Shown: in pieces, positions 7,079 to 16,382 of the stretch
Position numbering within the stretch: the first letter of the stretch is position 1
Layout of the letters: each line of letters opens with the position of its first letter
Assembly: GCF_000517065.1 (NCBI RefSeq)
Contig: NZ_KI912105.1
Span: 3,907,641-3,971,640 of the forward strand
Direction of reading: 5' to 3'
Length of the DNA stretch: 64,000 nucleotides
Origin: Alkaliflexus imshenetskii DSM 15055
GTDB lineage: Bacteria > Bacteroidota > Bacteroidia > Bacteroidales > Marinilabiliaceae
Notes under the pieces: model-generated
Seen by the model: only the letters and a program-made list of their open reading frames with translations
What the model was told of the DNA's origin: nothing
Databases searched by the model: none
Translations under genes and position numbers: made by a program

Positions 7079-9436
7079 ATGAAGGTCTGCATCGCCGAAA
7101 AACCGAGTGTCGCCAAAGAAATAGCCCAGGTTCTGGGTGCTAAATCGCGTAAGGATGGATATTTTGAAGGAAATGGCTATCAGATAACGTGGACATTCGG
7201 CCATCTTTGCACCTTGAAGGAGCCACACGATTATCTGCCCGACTGGAAGCGGTGGACGCTTGGTTCGTTGCCCATCATTCCATCACGTTTTGGCATTAAA
7301 CTGATTGACGACCAAGGGGTGATTAAGCAGTTTCGCGTGATAGAGCAGTTGGTGAAGCAGGCTGAAATAGTGATAAACTGTGGTGATGCCGGACAGGAGG
7401 GTGAAATTATTCAGCGGTGGGTGCTTCAAAAAGCAGGATGCAGTTGTCCGGTTAAACGGCTATGGATCTCTTCACTTACCGAAGAGGCGATACGTGAGGG
7501 CTTTGAGAAATTGCATGAGGGGAGTGAATTTGACTTGTTATATGCTGCCGGCAGTTCACGTGCCATTGGCGACTGGCTCCTTGGAATCAATGCCACGCGG
7601 CTTTATACTGTTAAGTATGGACAGCAAGGTCAGGTGCTCTCCATCGGACGGGTGCAAACACCCACACTGGCGCTCATTGTGGAGCGACAAAAAGAGATTG
7701 ACAATTTTGTGCCGCAACCATACTGGGAACTTAAAACGGTATACAAGGATGTCACTTTTAATAATAGCGAAGGGCGATTTCACGATAAGGAGTCGGCTGA
7801 AAAAGCCATCGAGTCCATCAGGGGAAAAGAGTTTGAAATCACTGATTTTGGACGCAAGAAGGGGAGTGAATCCGCCCCACGCCTTTTTGACCTTACTTCG
7901 CTTCAGGTGGAGTGCAATCGCAAGTTTGGCTTCTCGGCCGATGAGACGCTGAAAACCATTCAGCTGCTCTATGAGAAGAAGCTGACAACCTACCCGCGTG
8001 TGGATACCACCTTTTTGAGCAACGACATGTACCCCAAGGTGCCCGGTATACTCAAAGGTCTGAAACCTTACGAAGCGCTCACAGCACCCATCCTAGAAAA
8101 GAAGATACCCAAGTCAAAAAAGGTGTTTGACGATACCAAAGTGACAGACCACCACGCCATCATACCCACCGGGCAAAACCCATCGTCCTCACTCAGCAGA
8201 GACGAGAAGCTGGTTTTTGACATGGTGGCACGGCGCTTCATTGCGGCATTCTATCCCGATAGCATCATCAATACCACCACTGTGGAGGGGCGGGTAGAGC
8301 AAGTGTCATTTAAAGCCACCGGCAAGCAGATTGTGGAAGAGGGCTGGCGCGTGGTGTTTAACAGTGGTTCGCAACAGAAGGGAGAGGACAACATACTGCC
8401 CGAATTTACCAAGGGCGAGCGGGGCCCTCATGCACCTGACCTTCAGGAGAAAGAGACCCAGCCGCCCAAGCCCTATACTGAAGCCACGCTACTGCGCGCC
8501 ATGGAAACGGCGGGCAAACAGGTGGACGATGAGGAGCTTCGCGATGTGATGAAAGAGAACGGCATCGGACGGCCATCCACCAGGGCAGCCATCATCGAGA
8601 CGCTCTTTAAGCGCAAATACATCACCAAAAACCGAAAATCTCTGGCACCTACCGTCACCGGCATGCAGCTTATCGACACCATACGCACCGACCTCATTAA
8701 ATCGGCCGAACTGACAGGACGGTGGGAGAAGAAGCTGCGTGACATAGAAGCGGGCTCTTACGACCCGGCAGTGTTCATGAATGAACTAAAGCAGATGGTC
8801 TCCGACATTGTGCATACCGTGCGGCGTGAACCAACCATCCGGCTCATAGAAGTGGTTGAGGAGGAGAAGCCTGCATCAAAAAGCAACAGTAAGACGGCTG
8901 ATACGCCTTCTGAATCTGCCAGGTGTCCGCGTTGTGGCGAAGGCCAGATGATAAAAGGTAAAAAAGCCTGGGGATGCAGTCGATACAGTGCCGGCTGCCA
9001 AACGCTTGTGCCTTTTGAGTTTTTGGGTAAAAAATTGACCGATAATCAGATTGATGCGCTGCTGAAAAAGGGTAAAACACCTGTCATAAAAGGTTTTGAA
9101 ATGGATGGGCAAAAAGTGGACGGTTTTGTTTCACTCGATGACAATTACCAACTGAGGCTCGAGAAAGAGGAACAACCCGAATGGATGTGCCCCAAATGCA
9201 AAGAAGGACGTATGATAAAAGGGCGAAAAGCGTATGGTTGTGAGCGTTTTAATCAAGGCTGCAAGGTGCTGGTTCCATTCGATTTTATGGGCAAAACCCT
9301 CACCGACAAGCAGATTGGCGACCTCATTCTGAAAGGAAAAACCAGTGTGCTGAAAGGCTTTAAAGATGCCAATGGCAATGAATTGAGCGGCAAACTGGTA
9401 TTTAACGAAAGTTTTGCAGTGATTCTGGAGGCGTAA
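7079..9436 (+). CDS. topB: DNA topoisomerase III
   Basis: 785 residues, type IA topoisomerase. A TOPRIM domain starts KVCIAEKPSVAKEIA at residues 2-16 and carries the acidic motif DAGQEGE at 103-109, where canonical enzymes read DxDxE. The active-site tyrosine is Y305 in TTYPRVDTTFL. The C-terminus has two tandem zinc-ribbon-like repeats, each with CPxC, a basic GKKAWGC or GRKAYGC segment and a following VPFxFxGK motif. The enzyme relaxes or decatenates single-strand-containing DNA. The ATG at 7079 is used because the TOPRIM strand begins immediately; an upstream in-frame start at 6998 adds unrelated residues. Confidence 0.92.
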   Translation: MKVCIAEKPSVAKEIAQVLGAKSRKDGYFEGNGYQITWTFGHLCTLKEPHDYLPDWKRWTLGSLPIIPSRFGIKLIDDQGVIKQFRVIEQLVKQAEIVINCGDAGQEGEIIQRWVLQKAGCSCPVKRLWISSLTEEAIREGFEKLHEGSEFDLLYAAGSSRAIGDWLLGINATRLYTVKYGQQGQVLSIGRVQTPTLALIVERQKEIDNFVPQPYWELKTVYKDVTFNNSEGRFHDKESAEKAIESIRGKEFEITDFGRKKGSESAPRLFDLTSLQVECNRKFGFSADETLKTIQLLYEKKLTTYPRVDTTFLSNDMYPKVPGILKGLKPYEALTAPILEKKIPKSKKVFDDTKVTDHHAIIPTGQNPSSSLSRDEKLVFDMVARRFIAAFYPDSIINTTTVEGRVEQVSFKATGKQIVEEGWRVVFNSGSQQKGEDNILPEFTKGERGPHAPDLQEKETQPPKPYTEATLLRAMETAGKQVDDEELRDVMKENGIGRPSTRAAIIETLFKRKYITKNRKSLAPTVTGMQLIDTIRTDLIKSAELTGRWEKKLRDIEAGSYDPAVFMNELKQMVSDIVHTVRREPTIRLIEVVEEEKPASKSNSKTADTPSESARCPRCGEGQMIKGKKAWGCSRYSAGCQTLVPFEFLGKKLTDNQIDALLKKGKTPVIKGFEMDGQKVDGFVSLDDNYQLRLEKEEQPEWMCPKCKEGRMIKGRKAYGCERFNQGCKVLVPFDFMGKTLTDKQIGDLILKGKTSVLKGFKDANGNELSGKLVFNESFAVILEA

Positions 9437-9511
9437 ATTGCAGTGATATTGCGCGGAGAACAACTATAAGCAAAAATCAACAAAGAGATTAACATATTAA
9501 ACAAATTGTCA

Positions 9512-10015
9512 ATGCACATCCAATTAATGCCAATAAATATCATCGACAAAGAGACCGTTCTGAGTTTATTTAAAGAGGCTGCAGAAAAGATTTCAAGAAT
9601 GGAGATAGACCACTGGCAATATTGGAAGAATCCGCCCAAATCAAAAGTGGAATGGGTAGAAGAGGGCATCCGTAACAACGAGTTTTTCTTTATTAAGAAC
9701 GAAATGGACGATTTGGTGGGGATGGTGCGTATTTTAAAGGAAGACCTGATGTATTGGGGCCAACAAAAGGAAGAGGCGTTATACGTTCACTCATTGGTGG
9801 TTAGAGATGCCTATAATGGAAATGGCATAGGAAGAATCGTTTTGGAAATGGTAGGAGAAGAAGCCAAACGTCTGAATCGTAAATTTCTACGACTGGATGC
9901 CGATTCCAGAAACCCAAAGTTGTGTGCCTATTATGAAAATATGGGATTTCATAAAGTCGGCACCAAGGCGCTATCTTTATCTGTGAACAATTTGTATGAG
10001 AAGTCGGTGAAGTAG
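9512..10015 (+). CDS. GNAT-family N-acetyltransferase
   Basis: 167 residues. Motif A for acetyl-CoA pyrophosphate binding is seen as VVRDAYNGNGIGRIVLE, and the C-terminal YYENMGFHKVG is the usual beta6-beta7 segment. The substrate is unknown. ATG at 9512 is preferred over TTG at 9506. The last 135 bases are duplicated at 18711-18855, with an almost identical 80-base core, so this gene marks one boundary of the sugar cassette. Confidence 0.85.
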   Translation: MHIQLMPINIIDKETVLSLFKEAAEKISRMEIDHWQYWKNPPKSKVEWVEEGIRNNEFFFIKNEMDDLVGMVRILKEDLMYWGQQKEEALYVHSLVVRDAYNGNGIGRIVLEMVGEEAKRLNRKFLRLDADSRNPKLCAYYENMGFHKVGTKALSLSVNNLYEKSVK

Positions 10016-10569
10016 GGTTAACTCTGCTCAACGGAGTGGCAAACTCCGTCCGGCTTGAGATGCATTTGGGCAAAATTGGCCATGGGAGTTAGTTTTAAGC
10101 GATTAAAAGTATCTAGCAAAAACACTTTCTTATTGCATTTCTTATTGTATATTTAAAAATAAGCCACACTTATTAAGTACTCTCCCGATAAACCGCAATT
10201 TGACGCAAAAAGCCATCGCTGGCGAAAAATGACTAAAATTGCGTTTGTATGCCTAAACCCCGCGAATAATTTGTATCACGTGCTTCGCGGGCTTCTTAAC
10301 GGATTAGTATTCCTAAAGCAATTAAGGGCTTCACTTTGAGTGAAACCCTTAATGCAAGTGTGATATAAACCACGGATTACTTACCCCACTTTACAACCAT
10401 GGAAAACTGCACACAATGTTACTGATCTGGTGCGATAACCTTGCACGGAAACGAATTAAGCCCAATTATTGGGATTTTAAATGTTTTTCAGCGGCTCTGG
10501 TTATAATTTAAACTACACAAACTGAAAGTAGTTTGTTTTAAGTTAATTGGCTATAAACTAAACAATCTC
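10016..10569. other. Intergenic region with three hairpins
   Basis: No open frame of note. It contains ACGGAGT/ACTCCGT (10031-10049), CCCGCGAA/TTCGCGGG (10259-10291) and a strong hairpin at 10321-10353. The rest is AT-rich and unremarkable. It lies between the GNAT gene and the 3' end of the GH3 gene, which are convergent, so transcription-ending structures are expected. Confidence 0.5.
10321..10353. terminator. Strong bidirectional hairpin
   Basis: ATTAAGGG and CCCTTAAT enclose TTCACT/AGTGAA around a TTG loop, giving 14 paired positions with one mismatch. It lies in the convergent gap after the GNAT and GH3 genes. Confidence 0.6.
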
Positions 10570-12798
10570 TTAATTATTGACTTTTAGAGTCATTATAGCT
10601 GACAGCGGTTCTGCAATACCAAGCTGAGTGCTACGCTCAACCGGACTTGATCCACCAATAGAAACTTTAAATTTACCTGGCTCAATGGCTTTTGAACCAT
10701 TGTCAAATACAGTTTCAAAATTGTTTGCTGCAATGTCAAATTCAACCTGTACAGTTTTACCTGCATCAATGCTAATGCGTTTAAAACCAATGAGTGATTG
10801 AAAAGGCACTCTCTGCTTTGAATTGAGGTTACTTAGGTAAAGTTGCACCACTTCATCTGCTTTTCGGTTTCCTGTGTTGGTAATTGATACCTTTACCTTG
10901 GCGTTTTGGTTCAAGTTCATTTCAATTGGTTCAACCACTAAATTATGATATTTGAATTGGGTGTAGTAGAGTCCAAAGCCAAAAGGGTACAGGAAGTCGT
11001 AGGTGGCGTAACGATAGGTGCGGTCAACCATTGAGTAGTCATGATAGTCGGGTAATTGATCTACAGATTTTGGGAATGATATTGGTAAACGTCCTGATGG
11101 ACTTTCTTTACCAAAGATAATATCAGCCACTGCCTGGCCACCTTGTTCGCCAGGATACCATGCCAACAGAATGGCATCAGCCGCTTCTTCAGCTTCAGCC
11201 AAAATAACCGGGCTGCCTGCGGTTAATACCAATACAAGTGGTTTGTCCGACTGAGCTCTTAATGTTGTGATAAAATCAATTTGCGATTGAGGAAGTTTTA
11301 AGTCAAATCGGTCTCCTTTGGTTTCCGAAAGCAATGATTCGCCTTCTTCGCCTTCCAGTAAACCTGAGATACCTACAACAACAATATTGGCATCCATGTT
11401 CCCAAATTCAGAAAAAGCATAATTCAGAGGGTTTTTGGTGGGTTGGTCAATTAAGCATCCCTGACGGTATTGCAGCATGGTACCTGGGTTTACTACATTG
11501 GCAACCCCTTCGAGCATGGTAATCAGGTTTTTGCTTATACCATGGTAATTACCCAATAACACTTCGGCATTGGTTGCCATTGGGCCTGAGACGCCGATTT
11601 TTTTGATGTTGGGACTAAGGGGCAAGGTGTTGTTCCGGTTTTTTAAAAGTACAATAGACTTTAAAGCCGACTGGTAGGCTAATTTTTGATGTTGCTCACA
11701 ATTTAACACATTGGGTTTGATGTTGTCATATGGGCCTTTACCATATGGGTCGAGCAAGCCCAGCCTGAAACGGACTGTAAGCAGGGTTGCCAAAGCCGAA
11801 TCGATATCTTCTTCGCTTACAAGATTTTGCTCTACTGCTGATTTTAGAGACTCGCGGTATACAATTCCGCAATTAAGGTTCACGGTATTGTTCAGTGCAA
11901 GGGCAGCCGACTCAGTAGCATTGGCCGTAACTTTATGGGTTTCATGAAAATCGATAAGAGCCCAGCAATCTGAAACTAAATACCCTTTAAAGCCCCAATC
12001 GTTTCGCAGGATGTCTTTTAACAAATAGGGGCTTCCACAGCATGGACTGTTATAGGTCCGGTTGTAGGCGCACATAACCCCGGCCACATTGGATTGGGTA
12101 ACTAACGCTTCGAATGCGGGAAGGTAGGTTTCGATAAAGTCTTTTATGGGGGGCTCGGCATTAAAAACATGACGTAGTTCTTCCGGACCCGAGTGTACCA
12201 CATAGTGTTTGGCGCAGGCTGCGGCTTTTAAATAATCGGGGTTGCTGCCTTGTAAGCCATTCACGAAGGCTTTGCCTAATTCCGCAGTTAAGAAGGGGTC
12301 TTCGCCAAAGGTTTCCTGTCCACGGCCCCAGCGGGGATCACGAAAAATATTGATATTTGGCGACCAATAGGTCAGCCCCATATATTGCCCTGTATTATCA
12401 AGTGCCCTGGCGGCATTGTACTTGGCACGTCCCTCGGTGGCAATCACATCGGCAATGGTATGGATAAGTTGTGGATCGAATGTTGCAGCGAGTCCAATGG
12501 GCTGTGGGAATACGGTGGCCATTCCTGCACGAGCCACACCGTGTAAAGCCTCGTTCCACCAGTTGTATTCGGGTATTCCTAGACGCTCAATAGCTACCGA
12601 ATGGTAATCAAGCATTGAAATCTTTTCATCAATGGTGAGTTGCAAAATCAAATCGATTACACGCTCATCGATTGATAAATTAGTGTCCCAGAACTTGTGG
12701 CTTGTAGGTGCATTTATCTGCTCTCGGCATGACATTATACAAAGCACAAGAACTATTAAAAAAACTGGTGTTTTAATAGGTTGCAGTTTCGTTGGCAT
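10570..12798 (-). CDS. GH3 beta-glycosidase lipoprotein (xylosidase/glucosidase type)
   Basis: 742 residues. The signal ends in a lipobox around VLCIMSC, with the lipidated cysteine at 24, so an outer-membrane or periplasmic location is inferred. The GH3 N-terminal barrel has NWWNEALHGVARAG (79-92), RDPRWGRGQETFGEDP (153-168) and AKHYVVHSG (196-204). The nucleophile is D277 in LVSDCWA. The alpha/beta C-terminal domain and a fibronectin-III-like tail complete the usual architecture. WWNEALHG is typical of the beta-xylosidase-like branch. It is the last gene of the leftward cassette, 54 bases after the GH140-like gene, and probably removes terminal sugars from the oligosaccharide the cassette degrades. 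Confidence 0.88.
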   Translation of the reverse strand: MPTKLQPIKTPVFLIVLVLCIMSCREQINAPTSHKFWDTNLSIDERVIDLILQLTIDEKISMLDYHSVAIERLGIPEYNWWNEALHGVARAGMATVFPQPIGLAATFDPQLIHTIADVIATEGRAKYNAARALDNTGQYMGLTYWSPNINIFRDPRWGRGQETFGEDPFLTAELGKAFVNGLQGSNPDYLKAAACAKHYVVHSGPEELRHVFNAEPPIKDFIETYLPAFEALVTQSNVAGVMCAYNRTYNSPCCGSPYLLKDILRNDWGFKGYLVSDCWALIDFHETHKVTANATESAALALNNTVNLNCGIVYRESLKSAVEQNLVSEEDIDSALATLLTVRFRLGLLDPYGKGPYDNIKPNVLNCEQHQKLAYQSALKSIVLLKNRNNTLPLSPNIKKIGVSGPMATNAEVLLGNYHGISKNLITMLEGVANVVNPGTMLQYRQGCLIDQPTKNPLNYAFSEFGNMDANIVVVGISGLLEGEEGESLLSETKGDRFDLKLPQSQIDFITTLRAQSDKPLVLVLTAGSPVILAEAEEAADAILLAWYPGEQGGQAVADIIFGKESPSGRLPISFPKSVDQLPDYHDYSMVDRTYRYATYDFLYPFGFGLYYTQFKYHNLVVEPIEMNLNQNAKVKVSITNTGNRKADEVVQLYLSNLNSKQRVPFQSLIGFKRISIDAGKTVQVEFDIAANNFETVFDNGSKAIEPGKFKVSIGGSSPVERSTQLGIAEPLSAIMTLKVNN

Positions 12799-12852
12799 AT
12801 TAAAGAATTTTTATTAATGTGATTTATATAAAAGTAATCGGTATATTTCATT

Positions 12853-14277
12853 TTAATGTTCAATGATTAGCAACCAATCGTTATTGGTGCCACTTGATGG
12901 GGCTGTAAAATAAGCAGTTCCTTTATTGCGCAGTTTTTTTACAGGGAAATAATTGCCGCTCCGAGGGTCGTACCAACGTGCAGAAAATTGTTTGCCAAAG
13001 TTTGAAACATCAACATTAACCTTTTGTCCTACCGATAGATAGACTAATGCAAACGAATTATCGCAGGCATAGGCTGCCCGGACATGAGTGCTATCGTGCG
13101 GATTATCACCTAAGACCAGATGCTGCGCCGGCACAAGCTTTTCAAATGGGTATTGTTCAAATACCTTGCGCAAATGCGCCATTTGAAAGGCTCCTTCAAG
13201 ATGAAGTGCATCTCGCCAGTCAGATAAAGCAGGAATGGCAAAGCTTCCTTTTTTTTCGAACATTTGCCAAATTGCATTGGTGCCATAAGTATAGCCACAA
13301 GCACCCGATAAGAAATTCCAATAGGCATGCACACGGATATCGTGAGCCGTGAAAAAGCCACGCTTAAAATGACTTTTGTCAACTATAATATAGTCATCGT
13401 TAAGCACATTTTGTGGAACTCGTAAAGGGCTGCTCCAGTCAACGTAATTCCAAAATTCAAGGGCAATTTCTTCGTAGGCAGGTTCGCCATCTATGAAGGG
13501 TTTGCGAGGCTCAATGCCCAACAGGGTTTCGGCATAATGGTAAACCTGCATGTAACGGTTCGAATGGCCACTCTGGTAAATATTAAAATCGAGCCAAGGT
13601 TCGTTGTGCAGCACTTCGTGCGATGAAGAAGCGCCACGCGGATGGTAGCTGATGAGATGATTTCCTTCATCTCCCTTACGCAGGCCATTAGCCATGGCTC
13701 TCCACACTTCTAATTCATAGTCATTTAATATATTTCTGTCGCCACCCAAGATCCAAATAATCGGGCTATCCTTGTAACGATTTCCTAAGAACTTTCCAAA
13801 TAAAAAAGCATTATCAGGGTTGAAAATTACAGGTTCTCCACCGTTTGCATCGGTTACTTTATCGCCCCAGGAAGGGAGCATTCCCACAACGAGTCCTAAT
13901 TTTGCCGCCTGATTCACAATAAAATCAACATGTTCAAAGTAGGCTTCGTTCGGACGCATGGGGTCTCGATCGATCAATGGCAAATAACCATAGGCGTTTG
14001 GTTCGCTTAAGCCCGACATTTCGGCAAGTACCACAGCCTGTATAATTGTAAATCCTTTATTTGCCCGGTCTTCGAGGTACATATTTGCATCCTCACGGTT
14101 CAAACGGTGAAACAATTCCCAAGCTGTATCGCCAAGCCATAAGAAAGGTTTTCCATCAGCATGTTGTAAATATTTACCGCAAGGACTTGTCAGGATAAAC
14201 TTTGCCGCCGATAGAACATTAACAGATAGACAAAGAACTAATGCCATTAGAAATACCGAAGGTCTTTTATTCTTCAT
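12853..14277 (-). CDS. GH140-like glycosidase (DUF4038), putative apiosidase
   Basis: 474 residues with a Sec signal (MKNKRPSVFLMALVLCLSV) and probable cleavage near residue 24. The DUF4038 barrel starts KPFLWLGDTAWELFHRLNREDA, a hallmark of the GH140/apiosidase-like group, and a small beta domain ends the protein. By position on the barrel strands, D180 in LGGDRN and E265 in DGEPAYE are the best catalytic candidates; this is inference. The characterised GH140 family member of Bacteroides thetaiotaomicron cleaves apiose from rhamnogalacturonan II. The adjacent ribokinase and permease would suit a released pentose, but other DUF4038 proteins have different or unknown specificity. Confidence 0.75.
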   Translation of the reverse strand: MKNKRPSVFLMALVLCLSVNVLSAAKFILTSPCGKYLQHADGKPFLWLGDTAWELFHRLNREDANMYLEDRANKGFTIIQAVVLAEMSGLSEPNAYGYLPLIDRDPMRPNEAYFEHVDFIVNQAAKLGLVVGMLPSWGDKVTDANGGEPVIFNPDNAFLFGKFLGNRYKDSPIIWILGGDRNILNDYELEVWRAMANGLRKGDEGNHLISYHPRGASSSHEVLHNEPWLDFNIYQSGHSNRYMQVYHYAETLLGIEPRKPFIDGEPAYEEIALEFWNYVDWSSPLRVPQNVLNDDYIIVDKSHFKRGFFTAHDIRVHAYWNFLSGACGYTYGTNAIWQMFEKKGSFAIPALSDWRDALHLEGAFQMAHLRKVFEQYPFEKLVPAQHLVLGDNPHDSTHVRAAYACDNSFALVYLSVGQKVNVDVSNFGKQFSARWYDPRSGNYFPVKKLRNKGTAYFTAPSSGTNNDWLLIIEH

Positions 14278-14749
14278 AGTTAATTATTGTATTGAAGTCT
14301 AAATCAAAAAGTCCATTTTTACTGATGTTTAAGGCTGCCTAAGTTCATTCTTTAAGCTCCAAATCGAGCAATATCTGACAGTCATGCAATTTTGGTGGGC
14401 TGTTGCCACCATTTTATTTCGTTTTCGGTATCGGGCATATCTATCGACCAGATAGATCGTTGCCATGAACAAATAAGCCGAAGGGGAATCATACACTATT
14501 TCAAAGGGTTCCCGTTGTAACCTATTGCTCAGGCCAACAGACATTCCTCACTGGCCATTAGACAGCAATTCTTTGCTCCCCTAAATATTTCAACGATTGA
14601 GCTTTTCCCCTTTTCACATAACGTCCTTTATTGCCGGAATTGTACTATAAGAACTCAACTCCAAGTCTGGTTGTCTTCAAGGGTTGCAAAGCGGTTTTTC
14701 ATTTGCGTTCTCATTCTCAGAGATTGTGACCCAACTTCTAATATTCATG
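14278..14749. other. Gap between ribokinase and GH140 gene, possibly decayed coding DNA
   Basis: No intact gene. On the minus strand short open stretches are broken by stops, including one of 71 codons that resembles no family I know. Given the GH5 remnant on the other side of the ribokinase gene, this may be another eroded gene, but I cannot identify it. Confidence 0.3.
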
Positions 14750-15655
14750 TCAGAATTCGGCTAGTTCATTTGCATAAGGTATGGAAGGCTGCGCTCCCAT
14801 TCTGGTAACTGAAATGGCAGCTGCTTTATTGGCCTTTTTTATTGCTTCGGGCAAGTTCTTGTTTTTTGCCCATTCAACTACCAGATAGCCGTTAAACGTA
14901 TCCCCGGCACCAGTCGTGTCAACTGCCTGTACTTTAATGCCTTTAACCATACCATGACTTATTCCGTCAATGAAGTAAGCGCCTTTGCTACCCATAGTAA
15001 CAATTACTGATTCTACGCCTTGATTCTGAATTTCGGAAGCAGATTCCATTTCACTACAAGCAAAGGATAAGTGTCCCGAAATCAATTTGGCTTCGTGCTC
15101 ATTAGGAGTAATCAAGGTTAGCATAGACATGATTTCTTTATCGATTATCCTCGCCGGAGCCGGATTTAAAACAACTGGAATATTAGCCTGATTTGCCAAC
15201 CGCGTCACGTAATTTACTGTTTCAAGAGGGATTTCCAGTTGCATAAGCACTATTTCGGAGGAGAGAATCACATCTCTGAACTCTTCCATCTTTTCAGGAG
15301 TTAAATGGGCATTTGCACCTGGCGCGACTGCAATGCTGTTCTCACCAGAATCGGCCACATTTATTAAAGCAACTCCTGTTGATGTACCATCAATTTTTTG
15401 TATGCACGAAGTGTTTATGCCGTCTTTTTGATAAGCCTCAATGGCTTGTTGTCCAAAAGCATCGTTGCCCACACAGGTTATAAAAGTAACATCCCCACCG
15501 GCACGAGCTGCCGCGACAGCCTGGTTGGCACCTTTGCCGCCCTGTACAATCAAAAAGTCATTCCCAAGAATGGTTTCACCAGGTCTTGGAATTGATCGCA
15601 CGCGGCATATCATGTCGGTATTTGAACTACCGATAACGGTTATTTTTGGTTTCAT
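14750..15655 (-). CDS. rbsK: Ribokinase (PfkB family)
   Basis: 301 residues. The sugar-binding motif GGKGANQAVAAARAGG lies at 39-54 and the PfkB signature VDTTGAGDTFNGYL at 245-258, with the catalytic base D252. N-terminal GSSNTDM and the NPAPAR segment are characteristic of ribokinases. It phosphorylates ribose or another pentose at O5 using ATP in the cytoplasm. It lies inside the leftward sugar cassette between a GH5 remnant and the GH140-like gene. If the cassette releases apiose or a related pentose, this kinase may act on that sugar or its ketose; that is a hypothesis. Confidence 0.87.
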   Translation of the reverse strand: MKPKITVIGSSNTDMICRVRSIPRPGETILGNDFLIVQGGKGANQAVAAARAGGDVTFITCVGNDAFGQQAIEAYQKDGINTSCIQKIDGTSTGVALINVADSGENSIAVAPGANAHLTPEKMEEFRDVILSSEIVLMQLEIPLETVNYVTRLANQANIPVVLNPAPARIIDKEIMSMLTLITPNEHEAKLISGHLSFACSEMESASEIQNQGVESVIVTMGSKGAYFIDGISHGMVKGIKVQAVDTTGAGDTFNGYLVVEWAKNKNLPEAIKKANKAAAISVTRMGAQPSIPYANELAEF

Positions 15656-15701
15656 TCGAACAAATCTTTTTTATTTAGAATTATTTTAAAAATGACAGCA
15701 A

Positions 15702-16315
15702 CTATTTCTTTCTAAGCTCGTGCAAATTGATATCAAGCCGGCATCTCAGAAAGTCTCTATACTCCAAATTATTGTGACAAGGATTTGAATTGCCAAATTT
15801 CCCACTGAACTTCCACAGTGCGTAACTAATTCCACTATTTGTAGGGATATCCGGATATTGGAAATCCATACAAGAGAAACATCATGGGTGGGTATGGAAA
15901 CATAATTCTCGTATTTAGCATAAACTTTAGCCTTACTAACAATACGTTCCTGTTATTTCAACAGCGACGCCTTGATGTATTACAAAACCTTAGCAATAGT
16001 ATTGCTCCCTTCTAAATCCTGTAACCATATAGGAACCATATTAAGGTTGAGCAGCTCCTCAACTATCTGGTCTAATCTCGTTCTATCAAAACTTAGCCAA
16101 CTGATTCCCGCCCCTCTTTTTTTGCATTTTTATATCCATCGATAAAATCCTACATCCATTGAATGCCATTTCTCATTAAGCAACTCATAGTGTTGGAATT
16201 GATTGGGCTTCGGTCCAGAGCCGGTTGAGCATGAAAAGATATGGACAAACTATGGTTTGCCCTTGGTCACTCCATCGGTGGTCACAATTGCACAAAGCTT
16301 TTCATTTCCAAAACA
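15702..16315 (-). pseudogene. Decayed GH5 (cellulase-family) glycosidase, 3' part
   Basis: Reading the minus strand by eye gives GH5-like segments separated by three in-frame stops and one frameshift. In order: HYELLNEKWHSMDVGFYRWI (acid/base strand, normally LxNEP), then IVEELLNLNM, KVYAKYENYVSIPTHDVSL (normally VYCGEFGVYxxxPHDVxL, with the nucleophile Glu region altered), then in another frame GISYALWKFSGKFG and LEYRDFLRCRLDINLHEL. The final segment matches the YEDFxGHxLD tail of GH5 enzymes. The 5' half is missing or unrecognisable. It lies between permease and ribokinase on the same strand, so it was probably an endo-acting member of the cassette. Weak points: recognition by motif only, without alignment. 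Confidence 0.6.
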
Positions 16316-16382
16316 CAATCCGTATAAAGAAATCAGCACAACACAATACGGAAGAACTAAGCCAGTATGGCATTTCAATGGT

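Noticed and set aside
14329-14544. A 71-residue minus-strand gene in the ribokinase-GH140 gap
   Set aside because: No family match, odd composition and stop-rich surroundings suggest decayed DNA, not a gene.
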